NCBI GenBank assembly: GCA_965279205.1
Contig: OZ257144.1
Location: 496,001-560,000, forward strand
Direction: 5' to 3'
DNA: 64,000 nt
Origin: UBA7672 sp965279205
Lineage (GTDB): Bacteria; Pseudomonadota; Alphaproteobacteria; Caulobacterales; Hyphomonadaceae
The position numbers were made by a program, and so were the translations under genes. This document shows positions 8,977-17,453 of this stretch, in pieces (position 1 is the first letter of the stretch; each line of letters begins with the position of its first letter). The notes below the pieces were generated by a model. It saw nothing but the letters and a program-made list of their open reading frames with translations. It was not told the DNA's origin and ran no database searches.

Positions 8977-9915
8977 TCAGCGCGTCACGGTGTTCATGCG
9001 GGCAAGAACCTGCTCGAACTCGGCCATGGTCTCATCGAATATCTGCCGGACCGGCTTCACCTCGGTGATACGTCCCGCGACCTGGCCGGTCAGCGCAATG
9101 CCAGCCTCGAGATCGCCGCCGAAATAGACCTGCTGGGTGCCAGCAAACTCGCCGAAGATGTTCGGCGAACCTTCCGCCTCAAGCCGTGTCGTGCGCTCGG
9201 TGCGCAGCGCCCGCAGGGCAGGGCCGGGCCCCTTGCGATTGAGGAAGACCGTGTCGGTCGCCTCGGCCTTGAGGATCGCATCCTTCCAGTTGTGATGCAC
9301 GGGGCTCTCGGCCGACGACAGGATACGCGTTCCCATCAGCACGCCTTCCGCGCCCAGTGCGAACGCTGCCGCCATGGAGCGGCCATCCATGATGCCGCCA
9401 GCCGCCACCACGGGGATCTTCACCCGCTCGCATACCAGCGGTATCAGCACCATGCTGGCTACGTCCTTCGGGTTCTTGAACCCGCCGCCTTCGCCGCCCT
9501 CGACGATCAGGCCATCGACGCCAGCCTCGACCGCACGCAGCGCGCCTGCCAGGTTCGGCACGACGTGAAACACGGTGAGCCCGGCCTTTTGCAGCATGGC
9601 GGTGTATTTCATCGGATCGCCAGCCGATGTCGTCACGAACTTCACGCCCTGGTCGATCACGAACTGCACGATGCCCGGATCGCGTACGAAGGCCTGCGCC
9701 ACGTTGACGCCGAAAGGCTTCGTCGTGAGTTCGCGCATCTTCACGATCTCGAGCTTCACCGCATCGAGCTCACCCGACGATGTCTCGATGATCCCCATGC
9801 CGCCGGCATTCGATACGGCCGAGGAAAGCTGCGCCCGCGCGATCCATCCCATCGCCGCCTGGATGATCGGCTTCTCGATGCCGAGCATCTCGGTAATGCG
9901 GGTACGGATCGGCAT
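8977..9915 (-). CDS. Nitronate monooxygenase family flavoprotein
   Basis: A 312-residue TIM-barrel flavoprotein of the nitronate monooxygenase/2-nitropropane dioxygenase family, which oxidises nitronates with FMN and oxygen. Family blocks include PIIQAAMGWIA at the N-terminus, GVDGLIVEGGEGGG for FMN phosphate binding, and PVVAAGGIMDGR with ALGAEGVLMGTR. The ATG at 9915 was chosen because the family begins at this point; the frame stays open 46 codons further upstream only through the neighbouring gene. It starts 2 bases after the diacylglycerol kinase stop, indicating an operon. Some homologues are enoyl reductase-like, so the exact substrate is open. Confidence 0.88.
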   Translation of the reverse strand: MPIRTRITEMLGIEKPIIQAAMGWIARAQLSSAVSNAGGMGIIETSSGELDAVKLEIVKMRELTTKPFGVNVAQAFVRDPGIVQFVIDQGVKFVTTSAGDPMKYTAMLQKAGLTVFHVVPNLAGALRAVEAGVDGLIVEGGEGGGFKNPKDVASMVLIPLVCERVKIPVVAAGGIMDGRSMAAAFALGAEGVLMGTRILSSAESPVHHNWKDAILKAEATDTVFLNRKGPGPALRALRTERTTRLEAEGSPNIFGEFAGTQQVYFGGDLEAGIALTGQVAGRITEVKPVRQIFDETMAEFEQVLARMNTVTR

Positions 9916-9917
9916 GG

Positions 9918-10277
9918 TCAGAACCTTACATATGGCCAGAACACCAGTGCGCCGATGATAGCGGCGGCAATGGCCGCGACTAGCACTGCCCCGGCGGCAA
10001 CGTCCTTGGCCGTCTTCACCGATACGTGGAATTCCGGCTGCACCACATCGCACAGGTGCTCGAATGCGGTGTTGACGATCTCAGCCACCCACACCAGCGC
10101 AATCGCAAGGACGATCCAGCGCCAGTCCGCCGCCGCTATCTGCAGCGCCAGCCCCGCCACGATCACAACCGCCGTCGCCACGAGATGGATCCAGGCATTG
10201 TGCTGGGTGCGCAGCATGAAGCCGAGGCCGTGCAGCGCATAACTGAAGCTGCCCACTCTCTCACGCAGGCTGAACAT
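9918..10277 (-). CDS. Diacylglycerol kinase (DgkA family)
   Basis: The 119-residue inner-membrane protein has three hydrophobic helices and the family signature AEIVNTAFEHLCD in the middle, whose Glu and Asn lie in the active site. DgkA phosphorylates diacylglycerol, or undecaprenol in some relatives, recycling lipid from envelope synthesis. The ATG at 10277 fits the family start (MFSLRERVGSFSYAL). The next gene begins 2 bases after its stop, so the nitronate monooxygenase-like gene is probably translated from the same mRNA. Confidence 0.88.
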   Translation of the reverse strand: MFSLRERVGSFSYALHGLGFMLRTQHNAWIHLVATAVVIVAGLALQIAAADWRWIVLAIALVWVAEIVNTAFEHLCDVVQPEFHVSVKTAKDVAAGAVLVAAIAAAIIGALVFWPYVRF

Positions 10278-10366
10278 GTCGCGCCTCCACCCGAACTGGC
10301 CATCAGCCAGTCTGGCGGGACGCCGCGCCCCCGGCAACCGGTGGCGTCTATCGGGATTGAATCAGC

Positions 10367-10441
10367 TCAGCCCCAGGCAGCCGACGACGCAAACGCCATC
10401 AGCGCGGCAAACCCGGACAGCAGCCATTTCCGCTTCTTCAT
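10367..10441 (-). CDS. Very short reading frame, 24 aa, signal-peptide-like
   Basis: ATG preceded by GAGG at 7 bases opens a 24-codon frame. The product has a KKRK basic start, a hydrophobic core (WLLSGFAALMAFA) and an AAWG end, then TGA. It looks like a complete signal peptide with no mature part, or a small membrane protein. It lies in the 295-base gap between the diacylglycerol kinase and the TetR gene, on their strand. It may also be the remnant of a truncated gene. Nothing else convincing is seen in this gap. Confidence 0.3.
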   Translation of the reverse strand: MKKRKWLLSGFAALMAFASSAAWG

Positions 10442-10572
10442 GCGGCGCCTCGAAGACACTCCCAACCCGCAGCCTGCCTATGTGAAACCGGCTAAATCCG
10501 GCTGAAATCGTCCCCGGAAATTTTCCCGAGTCCCGCTTTGGGCCATCGATTCGGGCTATTGGGGCGCTTCTG

Positions 10573-11190
10573 TCACAGGCCCATCAGCTTCACGGCCAGC
10601 CCCGCACGCTGCGCCAGCGCATCTCGCTTTGCCCCAGCCCGCGCCAGCATCGCCAACTCGTGCATGGTCGAGGACACCAGCATGGCGAACGCCCGCGCAT
10701 CCGCCCCTTTTGGCAGTTCGCCCGTCTTCTTCGCCTGCTTGAACCGCTGCTCGAGTTGGTCTTCGCACCGCCCGAACGCATCGCGGACCGCAGCGCCGAC
10801 ATCGGCCCGCATCAGCGATTCCGTCAGCGCGGTGCCTACCAGGAAACATCCGCGCGGACCCTCGGCGCCGGTCAGATAGCTGTCGATGCAGCGCGTGAAG
10901 AACAGGTCGAGAAAAGGCTTCAGCTTCATCTCAAGCGCCACCGCGCCGGCGACCGCGCCGACAAGCAGCTCCCCCTGCATCTTCAGGGCGGCGAGATAGA
11001 TCGCTTCCTTGTCGCCGAACGCCGCATAGAGCGAGGGCCGGTTCATGCCTGTCGCTGCAACGATGTCGTCCAGCGACGTCGCCGCATAGCCCTTCAGCCA
11101 GAACACGTCGCGCGCCGCCTGCAACGCCTCGCTCGGATCATAGGCGCGTGGCCGGCCGCGTTTTGGGGCGGAAGATTCTTTTTGTACCAC
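10573..11190 (-). CDS. TetR family transcriptional regulator
   Basis: The protein has 205 residues, with an N-terminal helix-turn-helix (TSLDDIVAATGMNRPSLYAAFGDKEAIY, about residues 38-66) after a basic start KRGRPRAYD. The C-terminal ligand domain resembles the TetR_C family found with oxidative or xenobiotic-stress genes. Translation starts at GTG. The gene is divergent from a beta-class GST gene 126 bases away, so it most likely represses that gene and itself. The ligand is unknown. Confidence 0.9.
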   Translation of the reverse strand: MVQKESSAPKRGRPRAYDPSEALQAARDVFWLKGYAATSLDDIVAATGMNRPSLYAAFGDKEAIYLAALKMQGELLVGAVAGAVALEMKLKPFLDLFFTRCIDSYLTGAEGPRGCFLVGTALTESLMRADVGAAVRDAFGRCEDQLEQRFKQAKKTGELPKGADARAFAMLVSSTMHELAMLARAGAKRDALAQRAGLAVKLMGL

Positions 11191-11204
11191 TTCGAATAAA
11201 ATCC

Positions 11205-11246
11205 TTGACGCACGGCCTTCGCCGCTATTCTATGCGGATCGGTACA
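11205..11246 (+). promoter_or_regulatory. Candidate promoter and operator for the GST gene
   Basis: TTGACG at 11205-11210 is followed after 17 bases by TTCTAT, a plausible sigma-70 promoter for the rightward GST gene. GGTACA at 11241-11246 repeats in inverted form (TGTACC) at 11183-11188, over the TetR start codon. These could be TetR half-sites, but their 52-base separation is unusual. This is by-eye evidence only. Confidence 0.35.
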
Positions 11247-11316
11247 TAAATACGAGCCCGCCCCGAAACGCCACTCACAAGTCTCGCCAAGAAGACTATC
11301 CCACAGGAGCCTCCTC

Positions 11317-11925
11317 ATGGACCTCTATTTCTCCCCACTTGCCTGTTCGCTTGCCTCCCGCATCGCTCTCTACGAAGCAGGCCTTACAGCCAACTATCTG
11401 CGCGTGAAGGACAAGAAGACGCCGGACGGCCAGGACTATCTCGCCATCAACGCCCGCGGCCAGGTTCCCGCCCTGCGCATCGACGACGGCGAAATCCTCA
11501 CCGAAAACGTCGCCGTTCTTGAATACATCGCCGACCTCAAGCCGGAACTCGGCCTGGCCGCCTCCGGGCGCGAGCGCGTGCGGGTGCGCAAATGGCTCGC
11601 CTTCGTGAACTCGGAAATCCATGTCTCGACGATGGGCGCGCTTCTCTCGCCCACGACGCCGGATGCCGTGAAGGCCTATCTGGCAGAGCGCGCCGGCAAG
11701 GCGCTCGCCCATGCCGACAAGTCGCTCACCGGCTGCGACTGGCTGACCGATCGCTTCACCATCGCTGATGCTTATCTTGCCGTCGTGACCAACTGGCTGC
11801 AGGCGACATCCATCAAGCTTGCCGACTATCCCAACCTCCTCGCCCACCAGAAGCGCGTCTTCGCGCGTCCGGCCGCCGGCAAGGCGGTTGCCGAGGAAGC
11901 AGTCCTCTATCGCGCTGCCGCCTGA
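11317..11925 (+). CDS. Beta-class glutathione S-transferase
   Basis: A 202-residue soluble protein with the beta-class opening MDLYFSPLACSLASRIAL, where the cysteine near residue 10 is the active-site residue of bacterial beta GSTs. GQVPALRIDDGEILTENVAVLEYIAD is the glutathione-binding half (the cis-proline sits in QVPAL). The helical domain carries DWLTDRFTIADAYLAVV, the usual N-cap motif. It presumably conjugates glutathione to electrophiles or reduces peroxides. The divergent TetR gene is the obvious regulator. AGGAG precedes the ATG. Confidence 0.9.
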   Translation: MDLYFSPLACSLASRIALYEAGLTANYLRVKDKKTPDGQDYLAINARGQVPALRIDDGEILTENVAVLEYIADLKPELGLAASGRERVRVRKWLAFVNSEIHVSTMGALLSPTTPDAVKAYLAERAGKALAHADKSLTGCDWLTDRFTIADAYLAVVTNWLQATSIKLADYPNLLAHQKRVFARPAAGKAVAEEAVLYRAAA

Positions 11926-12058
11926 GACGGACTTCAGCCGGATAAAGACCAGGCCGGAACACGAAAAGCGCAGCAGAATCGGGCCGCGCGCGGCGGAAGA
12001 AATGTGGGGTTCATCGCCCTTCATCCCCGCCGCGCCGGAACCGGTGAATGCTGCGCCT

Positions 12059-13561
12059 ATGAGCAACACATCCAATCTTGTGCTTCCGTACCTTGCCGTT
12101 GGGCAGGCGCAGAAGCACGTCACCGTCAATGAATCCCTTCGCAAGCTCGACGCGCTGATCCAGCTCAGCGTCGTCTCGGCGAGCGTCGCCAGCGAACCGG
12201 CCTCGCCTGCCGACGGCGCCGTCTGGATTATCCCGTTGGGCAAGACAGGCGCGCACTGGTCGGCCTACGCCAATGGCGCGCTCGCTTATTATCGCGATGG
12301 CGCCTGGGTCGAGATCGCCCCTCGCGAGGGATGGCTCGCCTTTGTCCGCGATACCGACCAGTTGCTCTGCTACACGGGCGCCGTCTGGTCGCTCTTCCCG
12401 GCGGCGAAACTCGTCACCGTCTCCGCGACGGACAGGCTTCTTGGCCGGTTCTCGTCCGGCGCCGGCGCGGCGGAAGAGATCACCTGCACCGCAGCGGGCA
12501 GGGCGCTGATCGACGATGCCGACGCATCTGGCCAGCGCACTACGCTTGGCCTCGGCACGGCGGCGCTGGCGACGATCGGCACGTCCGGCGACACCGCGCC
12601 AAAGAACAACACCGCCAACGTGTTCTCCGCATTCCAGAAGATCGTCGCCATCGCGACTGGCGCCAGTCCCGCATCGTCCGGCAGCTCGACGTCGGGCCTC
12701 AGCGCCCGCATCGGCGCATCCAACGTCGGGTCCTCCGGCTATGGCCTCGATTTCGGCATTTCCAACACGGACGGAACGTCCTGGCTCCAGTCGCGCGACT
12801 GGAACGATTTTGCCAACAACACGGCGCTTCGACTCAACCCCAATGGCGGCGGCGTTGTCATCGGCGGCGCGCTGACGCCTGTGAACGACAATGCCCAGCA
12901 ACTCGGCAATGGCGGTCATCGTTGGAGCGAGGTCTTCGCCGCCAACGGCGTCATCAACACGTCGGATGCCCGCGAAAAGACGCCGCTCGAACCATTCGGC
13001 GAACAGGAGCGCCGCGCCATCGCGCGGATATTCGGCAAGGCCGGTTTCTACCAGTGGACGTCATCGATCAATGCGCGCGGCGAGGCCGGCGCCCGCTTCC
13101 ACGCCGGCGTCACCGCACAGGATGTCGAGGACGCGTTCCGCGCTGAAGGCCTCGATCCTGAAAGCTACGCTCTCTTCTGCGCCGACCCGCTGATGGAGAT
13201 TGAAGAGGTCGAGGAAACCGTTCGCGTCACACGTCCGAAGATGCGTTTCGTTGATCGCGAAACCGTCGAGTTTGTCGACGGCAAGCCGGTTCTTGGCGTG
13301 CGTCAGGTCGCCGAACCCGAGATTGCGCTCGAACCTGTGCGCGATGAGTCAGGGCAGCCCGTGATCCGAGACGGCAAGCCGCTGCTGCATGCTGCGCCGC
13401 AGATCGAGGAAATCGACGAGGTCCGCATCCGCACGAAACAGCGCGTAGCCCTCAATGCCGATGGAAACCCCGTGATGCGCCTTGGCGTCCGCTATGACCA
13501 GCTGTTCGTGCTTGCGGTCGCCGTGCTCTTTGCCGAGCGGCCAGTCTTGCGCCTCGGCTAG
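12059..13561 (+). CDS. DUF2793 domain protein with C-terminal S74 self-cleaving chaperone domain
   Basis: The N-terminal ~120 residues match DUF2793, a domain of phage and gene-transfer-agent tail proteins (NLVLPYLAVGQAQKHVTVNESLRKLD). A low-complexity Gly/Ser/Thr-rich middle follows. From about residue 300 there is a peptidase S74-type intramolecular chaperone, with the catalytic pair S302-D303 in the pattern SDAREK, plus HAGVTAQDVEDAF and a final YDQLFVLAVAVLF. Such domains trimerise tail fibres and cut themselves off. About 100 acidic residues with DGKPVL-like repeats are inserted in the S74 part. No other phage gene is nearby. The ATG at 12059 fits the domain start; the frame is open further upstream. 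Confidence 0.82.
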   Translation: MSNTSNLVLPYLAVGQAQKHVTVNESLRKLDALIQLSVVSASVASEPASPADGAVWIIPLGKTGAHWSAYANGALAYYRDGAWVEIAPREGWLAFVRDTDQLLCYTGAVWSLFPAAKLVTVSATDRLLGRFSSGAGAAEEITCTAAGRALIDDADASGQRTTLGLGTAALATIGTSGDTAPKNNTANVFSAFQKIVAIATGASPASSGSSTSGLSARIGASNVGSSGYGLDFGISNTDGTSWLQSRDWNDFANNTALRLNPNGGGVVIGGALTPVNDNAQQLGNGGHRWSEVFAANGVINTSDAREKTPLEPFGEQERRAIARIFGKAGFYQWTSSINARGEAGARFHAGVTAQDVEDAFRAEGLDPESYALFCADPLMEIEEVEETVRVTRPKMRFVDRETVEFVDGKPVLGVRQVAEPEIALEPVRDESGQPVIRDGKPLLHAAPQIEEIDEVRIRTKQRVALNADGNPVMRLGVRYDQLFVLAVAVLFAERPVLRLG

Positions 13562-13562
13562 G

Positions 13563-14132
13563 TCAGTCGCAGCCGTCGCGCTCGCCGTCGAACAGGGTCA
13601 GGCGGCTGTCGCTGCCCTCGACCGTCGTGAAGATACGCAGGCTTTCCTCGCCGCCTTCCACGATCAGCACGGTCGGGTCGGCGGCGTTGGTGCGGACGAA
13701 GGTCGCAAGGTGCTTCGGCTTGCCGCCTGGCGGATTCTGCCAGGTCGCTGAATCGTGTACAAAATCGCGCGCGCCAATCGGCGTGCCCTGCCGGTCCACC
13801 AACGCGGCAACGCCGTCCCTGTTGAACGACAGCACGACACGCGAGCCCGTGCTTGGTCCTGCCGACGTAATCGAGCCGGTATAATTCGGCGCATCCTGTG
13901 ACATCGGCAGCAGGCGCAGGAAGGACACCACCTGTCCGCCCGGCGCCTGTTTGGCCACCCAGCATCCACGCAGGAATTCCACATCCTGGCCTTCTTTGGC
14001 GCCAGACCGCGTCGGCGCGACAATCGGATTGGCCGACGCAGCGTTGGGCTCCGGGGCGGACGAGCACCCGGCCAAGACCGCGGCGAACGCGAAGGCAGTC
14101 ATCGCTGCCGCGAAACTTTTTCGTCCAGTCAT
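13563..14132 (-). CDS. Putative lipoprotein, unknown function
   Basis: The precursor has 189 residues, with a signal peptide ending in the lipobox LAGC (C23). The mature part is a single compact domain with FLRGCWV, GSRVVLSFNRDGVAAL and LIVEGGEESLRIFT, which reads as a beta-rich lipocalin-like fold; that is inference. It stops one base after the DUF2793 gene ends, convergently. The start at 14132 gives a proper signal peptide, whereas the frame upstream of it is not protein-like. The partner or ligand is unknown. Confidence 0.72.
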   Translation of the reverse strand: MTGRKSFAAAMTAFAFAAVLAGCSSAPEPNAASANPIVAPTRSGAKEGQDVEFLRGCWVAKQAPGGQVVSFLRLLPMSQDAPNYTGSITSAGPSTGSRVVLSFNRDGVAALVDRQGTPIGARDFVHDSATWQNPPGGKPKHLATFVRTNAADPTVLIVEGGEESLRIFTTVEGSDSRLTLFDGERDGCD

Positions 14133-14226
14133 CCGCTTGCTCCGGCTCGTGGCCCCGGCCAACTTACACAGTCTGCGCCGCCTCTGATAGAACAACAACA
14201 GGCAGCGTCCTCCCGGAGCCGGACCC

Positions 14227-15240
14227 ATGTCGGATGTCGAAACTTTCATACGCGGCTTGCCCAAGGCCGAACTCCACCTGCACATCGAAGGCTCGCTCGA
14301 GCCCGAGCAGATGTTCGACCTCGGCAGGCGCAACAAGATCGCGATCCCGTTCAAAACGGTGGAAGAGGTGAGGGCGGCCTACGCCTTCTCGAACCTCCAG
14401 GATTTTCTCGACATCTACTACCAGGGCGCGAACGTCCTGCAGACCGAAGAGGACTTTCGCGATCTCGCGCTCGCCTATTTCGCGCGGCTGAATGCCGATG
14501 GCGGCCGCCACGCCGAAATCTTCTTCGATCCAGAAACCCACACGGATCGCGACCTGCCATTCTCCGTCGCTATCGACGGCCTGCTCGCCGGCATGAAGGA
14601 GGCTGAACAAAAATTCGGCATCACCTCGAAGCTGATCATGTGCTTCCTGCGCCATCTTGACGAGAGTTCATCCCTCAAGACGCTCAAGTCCGCCGAACCC
14701 TGGCTCGACCGCATCGCGGGCGTCGGCCTCGACTCATCCGAGAAAGGCCATCCACCTTCCAAGTTTGCCCGCGTCTTCGCGGCGGCCCGCAGCCACGGTC
14801 TCAAGATCTGCGCCCACGCCGGCGAGGAAGGCCCACCCGCCTATGTTCACGAAGCGCTCGACATCCTTCATGTCGACCGCATCGACCATGGCAATCGCGC
14901 GCTGGAAGACGCAGCGCTCACACAGCGCCTCGTGAAAGAGGGCATGACGCTGACTGTCTGCCCGCTCTCCAATCTCAAGCTCTGCGTGGTGATGGACCTC
15001 AAGCAGCACCCGATGAAGCGCATGCTCGATCTTGGCCTCAAGGCCACGTGCAACTCGGATGATCCCGCCTATTTCGGCGGCTACATCGCAGAGAACTTCA
15101 TTCGCACGGCAGAAGCCGTGAACCTCTCCCGTGCCGATCTCATCCAGCTGGCGAAGAACTCCTTCACCGGCTCCTTCCTCGACCAGGCGTCAGTGTCCAG
15201 GCACCTCGCCGCCATAGACGTCTACGCCACGACTCACTGA
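14227..15240 (+). CDS. Adenine deaminase (adenosine deaminase superfamily)
   Basis: A 337-residue zinc hydrolase that would convert adenine to hypoxanthine in purine salvage. Metal ligands are visible in HLHIEG (H17, H19), CAHAGEEG, DHGNRAL and SDDPAYFGG. The segment EIFFDPETHTDRDLPF and the ending YIAENF are characteristic of the adenine deaminase branch (Aah1-like) rather than true adenosine deaminases. Adenosine deaminase remains the generic family name. It is the first of a rightward series with a thioesterase and an NTF2-like gene, spaced 18-26 bases apart, probably cotranscribed. Confidence 0.88.
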   Translation: MSDVETFIRGLPKAELHLHIEGSLEPEQMFDLGRRNKIAIPFKTVEEVRAAYAFSNLQDFLDIYYQGANVLQTEEDFRDLALAYFARLNADGGRHAEIFFDPETHTDRDLPFSVAIDGLLAGMKEAEQKFGITSKLIMCFLRHLDESSSLKTLKSAEPWLDRIAGVGLDSSEKGHPPSKFARVFAAARSHGLKICAHAGEEGPPAYVHEALDILHVDRIDHGNRALEDAALTQRLVKEGMTLTVCPLSNLKLCVVMDLKQHPMKRMLDLGLKATCNSDDPAYFGGYIAENFIRTAEAVNLSRADLIQLAKNSFTGSFLDQASVSRHLAAIDVYATTH

Positions 15241-15258
15241 AAAAAAGAGACCTCCCCC

Positions 15259-15651
15259 ATGAGCACCCACGCACTTGCCTCCCGCATCCCCTTTGCCGGC
15301 GTCCTCGGCCTCGAAGTCGTCTCCTACTCCAAGGAGCGCATCGAGGCCCGCATGCTGGTCCGCCCCGACCTCTGCAATCCGATGGCCAGCCTCCATGGCG
15401 GCGCTGCCATGTCGCTGGCCGACACGCTGGGCGCGATGGGCGCGTCCATGAATCTGCCAGAAGGCGCCAACGGCACCACCACGCTTGAAAGCAAGACCAA
15501 TTTCATTGGAACGGCAAAATCCGGTGAAACGGTCCTTGCCGTCTGCACGCCCATCCATGTCGGCCGGCGCACATCGATCTGGCAGACAAAAATCACAACG
15601 GAAGCGGGTAAAACCGTGGCGCTGGTGACGCAGACGCAAATGGTGCTTTAG
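15259..15651 (+). CDS. PaaI-type hotdog thioesterase
   Basis: A 130-residue single hotdog-fold protein. The motif LHGGAAMSLADTLGAMG holds the helix and catalytic aspartate of the PaaI/4HBT-II thioesterases, which hydrolyse aromatic or short acyl-CoA esters. VGRRTSIWQTKI is the conserved back strand. It follows the adenine deaminase stop by 18 bases, with GAGACC as a weak ribosome binding site. The acyl substrate cannot be told from sequence. Confidence 0.85.
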   Translation: MSTHALASRIPFAGVLGLEVVSYSKERIEARMLVRPDLCNPMASLHGGAAMSLADTLGAMGASMNLPEGANGTTTLESKTNFIGTAKSGETVLAVCTPIHVGRRTSIWQTKITTEAGKTVALVTQTQMVL

Positions 15652-15677
15652 TCTCCTCCGACTCACGGGAGCCGCCC

Positions 15678-16082
15678 ATGTCGCTTGCCATGTCGCTGGA
15701 AAGAAAAGCCCGGGCCTACATCTCGGCTGTCGAGGCCGGAGCTACAGGCGATGAACTTGCCGCCTTCTACCATCCCGATGTCAGCCAGGATGAGTATCCC
15801 AACCGGTTGATCCCGGCCGGCGCGCGGCGCGATCTCGATGACATCCTGCGTGGCGCCGAGTCAGGTCAGCGCCTGATGGAGCGTCAGATCTACGACATCC
15901 ACACGCTCACCGAAGTCGGCGACCGCGTCATCCTCGAATACACCTGGATGGGCTGGCCGCGCACGCCAGTTGGCGCCGTGAGGGCAGGCGAGGCAATGCG
16001 CGCGCGTATCTGCCAGGTCATCGAATACGAAGACGGCCTCATCATCCGCCAGCGCAACTATGACTGTTTCGATCCGTTCTGA
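15678..16082 (+). CDS. NTF2-like (SnoaL-type) protein
   Basis: The protein has 134 residues. The pattern RKARAYISAVEAGATGDELAAFYHPDV at the start and VIEYEDGLIIRQRNYDCFDPF at the end is typical of the nuclear transport factor 2-like superfamily, whose cone-shaped fold binds small molecules or acts as isomerase. No catalytic residues can be assigned with confidence. GGGAG lies upstream of the ATG. It is the third gene of the apparent adenine deaminase transcript. Confidence 0.8.
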   Translation: MSLAMSLERKARAYISAVEAGATGDELAAFYHPDVSQDEYPNRLIPAGARRDLDDILRGAESGQRLMERQIYDIHTLTEVGDRVILEYTWMGWPRTPVGAVRAGEAMRARICQVIEYEDGLIIRQRNYDCFDPF

Positions 16083-16115
16083 CGGACCAGTCCGGGTTGG
16101 GGAAGGAGACTTCGA

Positions 16116-16718
16116 ATGCGCACCTCCATCGCGGCCATTCTCGTCGCAATCGCGGCTGCATCCTGCAGCCCGTCGGTCCCGATCACCGAGCCCGAGACAG
16201 CGTCGATCGAGCCTGCGCCGATCGATCCGGGCGCGCCGGCCGCGGAACAGGCAGCGCTTTCCAGCTGTGCGCCCGCAACCGTTGAAGGCTATTGCGGTGT
16301 CGCCTTCGGCGCGGCGCCGGACACGGCGCACGCAAAATTCCCGGTGAAGCTGGAGATCTATTCCGGCGGACCGCCCGAAGCGCAGAATGACATCAACCGC
16401 TGCTACGAGATGTTTGCTGTCGAACCCGTCCAGGGCGTCAGCTTCTTGGTCGAGAAGAACCGCGTCGGCCGGCTCGATGTGATCAGCGAAGGCCCGAAGA
16501 CGGCCGACGGTTTCGGCGTTGGCACGCCTGTCGAAGAGATCTCGTCCAAGTTCGGTGCAGCGGCCATCGGCGCCCCGAACAAGTATGAGCCCGAGATCAC
16601 GGATCTCACTGTCGCACTGGGCATGGGCAAGCTGGTCTTCGAAATCCAGGACGGCAAGGTCCGGGCCTGGCGCGCCGGCCTCCCGCCCACGATCGACTAC
16701 ACCGAACACTGCGGCTGA
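16116..16718 (+). CDS. Putative lipoprotein, unknown function
   Basis: A 200-residue precursor with signal peptide and lipobox AASC (C17), then an acidic Pro/Ala-rich linker to about residue 48. The folded part contains two likely disulfides (SSCAPATVEGYCG; RCYEMF; EHCG). It includes a segment GFGVGTPVEEISSKFG that resembles a repeat seen in secreted stress-response proteins. I do not recognise the family. It follows the NTF2-like gene by 33 bases, with GGAAGGAG before the ATG. Confidence 0.72.
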   Translation: MRTSIAAILVAIAAASCSPSVPITEPETASIEPAPIDPGAPAAEQAALSSCAPATVEGYCGVAFGAAPDTAHAKFPVKLEIYSGGPPEAQNDINRCYEMFAVEPVQGVSFLVEKNRVGRLDVISEGPKTADGFGVGTPVEEISSKFGAAAIGAPNKYEPEITDLTVALGMGKLVFEIQDGKVRAWRAGLPPTIDYTEHCG

Positions 16719-16868
16719 TCGGTCGGGCGGCGCGGCAAAGCCAGTAATGACAGAGCCTTTAGCGCGGTTTGGCGCCTCGGGCGGACCCCGTTCACCTGCC
16801 GCTCATAAATCCGCGCACATTCTGCCGCCATGCTGACAGCAGGCCGCACAATCGGGGTGAGGGGGGCC

Positions 16869-17453
16869 ATGCTTGGCCTCATCGCCCTTTTTGCATCCGC
16901 CTGCGCCTCGGGCGCCCGTGCGCCTGTCGTCTATGGCCGCGCGCCGCCGCCTGTCGCGGCCCCGGCTCGCGCGCCCGCCGCTTCGCTTGATCTGGTCACG
17001 GTTCCCTTCACCGATCTCGACGCTCCCTTTGTCCTGACCGATCAGCCGTCATCCGAATGCGTTCCCTACGCCCGCAATCTCTCCGGCGTGCAGATCTGGG
17101 GCGATGCTGTCACCTGGTGGGCGCAGGCCGATGGCCGCTATGCCCGCTCGGGCCGCCCCGCTGAAGGCTCGGTGCTGGTGCTGCGCGGCTGGAACGACGA
17201 CAGGCGCGGCCACGTGGCAGTAGTGAAGGCGATCCTCTCGGAGCGCGTCATCCGCGTCGACCACGCCAACTGGCTGCATGGCGGCGAAGTCAGCATCAAC
17301 GTGCCGGTGATCGACGTCTCCGCCGCCAACGACTGGTCGGAGGTTCGCGTCTGGCACGTTCCCGGCGGATACTGGGGCGGCCGCACCTATCAGGCGCAGG
17401 GCTTCATCCATCCCTACCAGCTCAACGGCGCCGCGGGCCTCACCGCGCGTTGA
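16869..17453 (+). CDS. CHAP domain lipoprotein, probable peptidoglycan amidase
   Basis: A 194-residue precursor. The start at 16869 is preceded by GAGGGGGGCC and gives a clean lipoprotein signal with FASAC; an ATG at 16830 is possible but lacks a binding site. The mature domain is CHAP-like: SECVPYARNLSG carries the catalytic cysteine, and GHVAVV the histidine. CHAP domains cut peptide cross-links in the cell wall. EGSVLVLRGW is the usual strand between them. The gene overlaps the convergent acetyltransferase gene by 14 bases at its end. Confidence 0.82.
   Translation: MLGLIALFASACASGARAPVVYGRAPPPVAAPARAPAASLDLVTVPFTDLDAPFVLTDQPSSECVPYARNLSGVQIWGDAVTWWAQADGRYARSGRPAEGSVLVLRGWNDDRRGHVAVVKAILSERVIRVDHANWLHGGEVSINVPVIDVSAANDWSEVRVWHVPGGYWGGRTYQAQGFIHPYQLNGAAGLTAR

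Noticed and set aside
8104..10242. 712-codon frame on the + strand
   Set aside because: It is antisense to leuC, the nitronate monooxygenase-like gene and the diacylglycerol kinase, all of which have clear family motifs. Its translation is Arg/His-rich and not protein-like.
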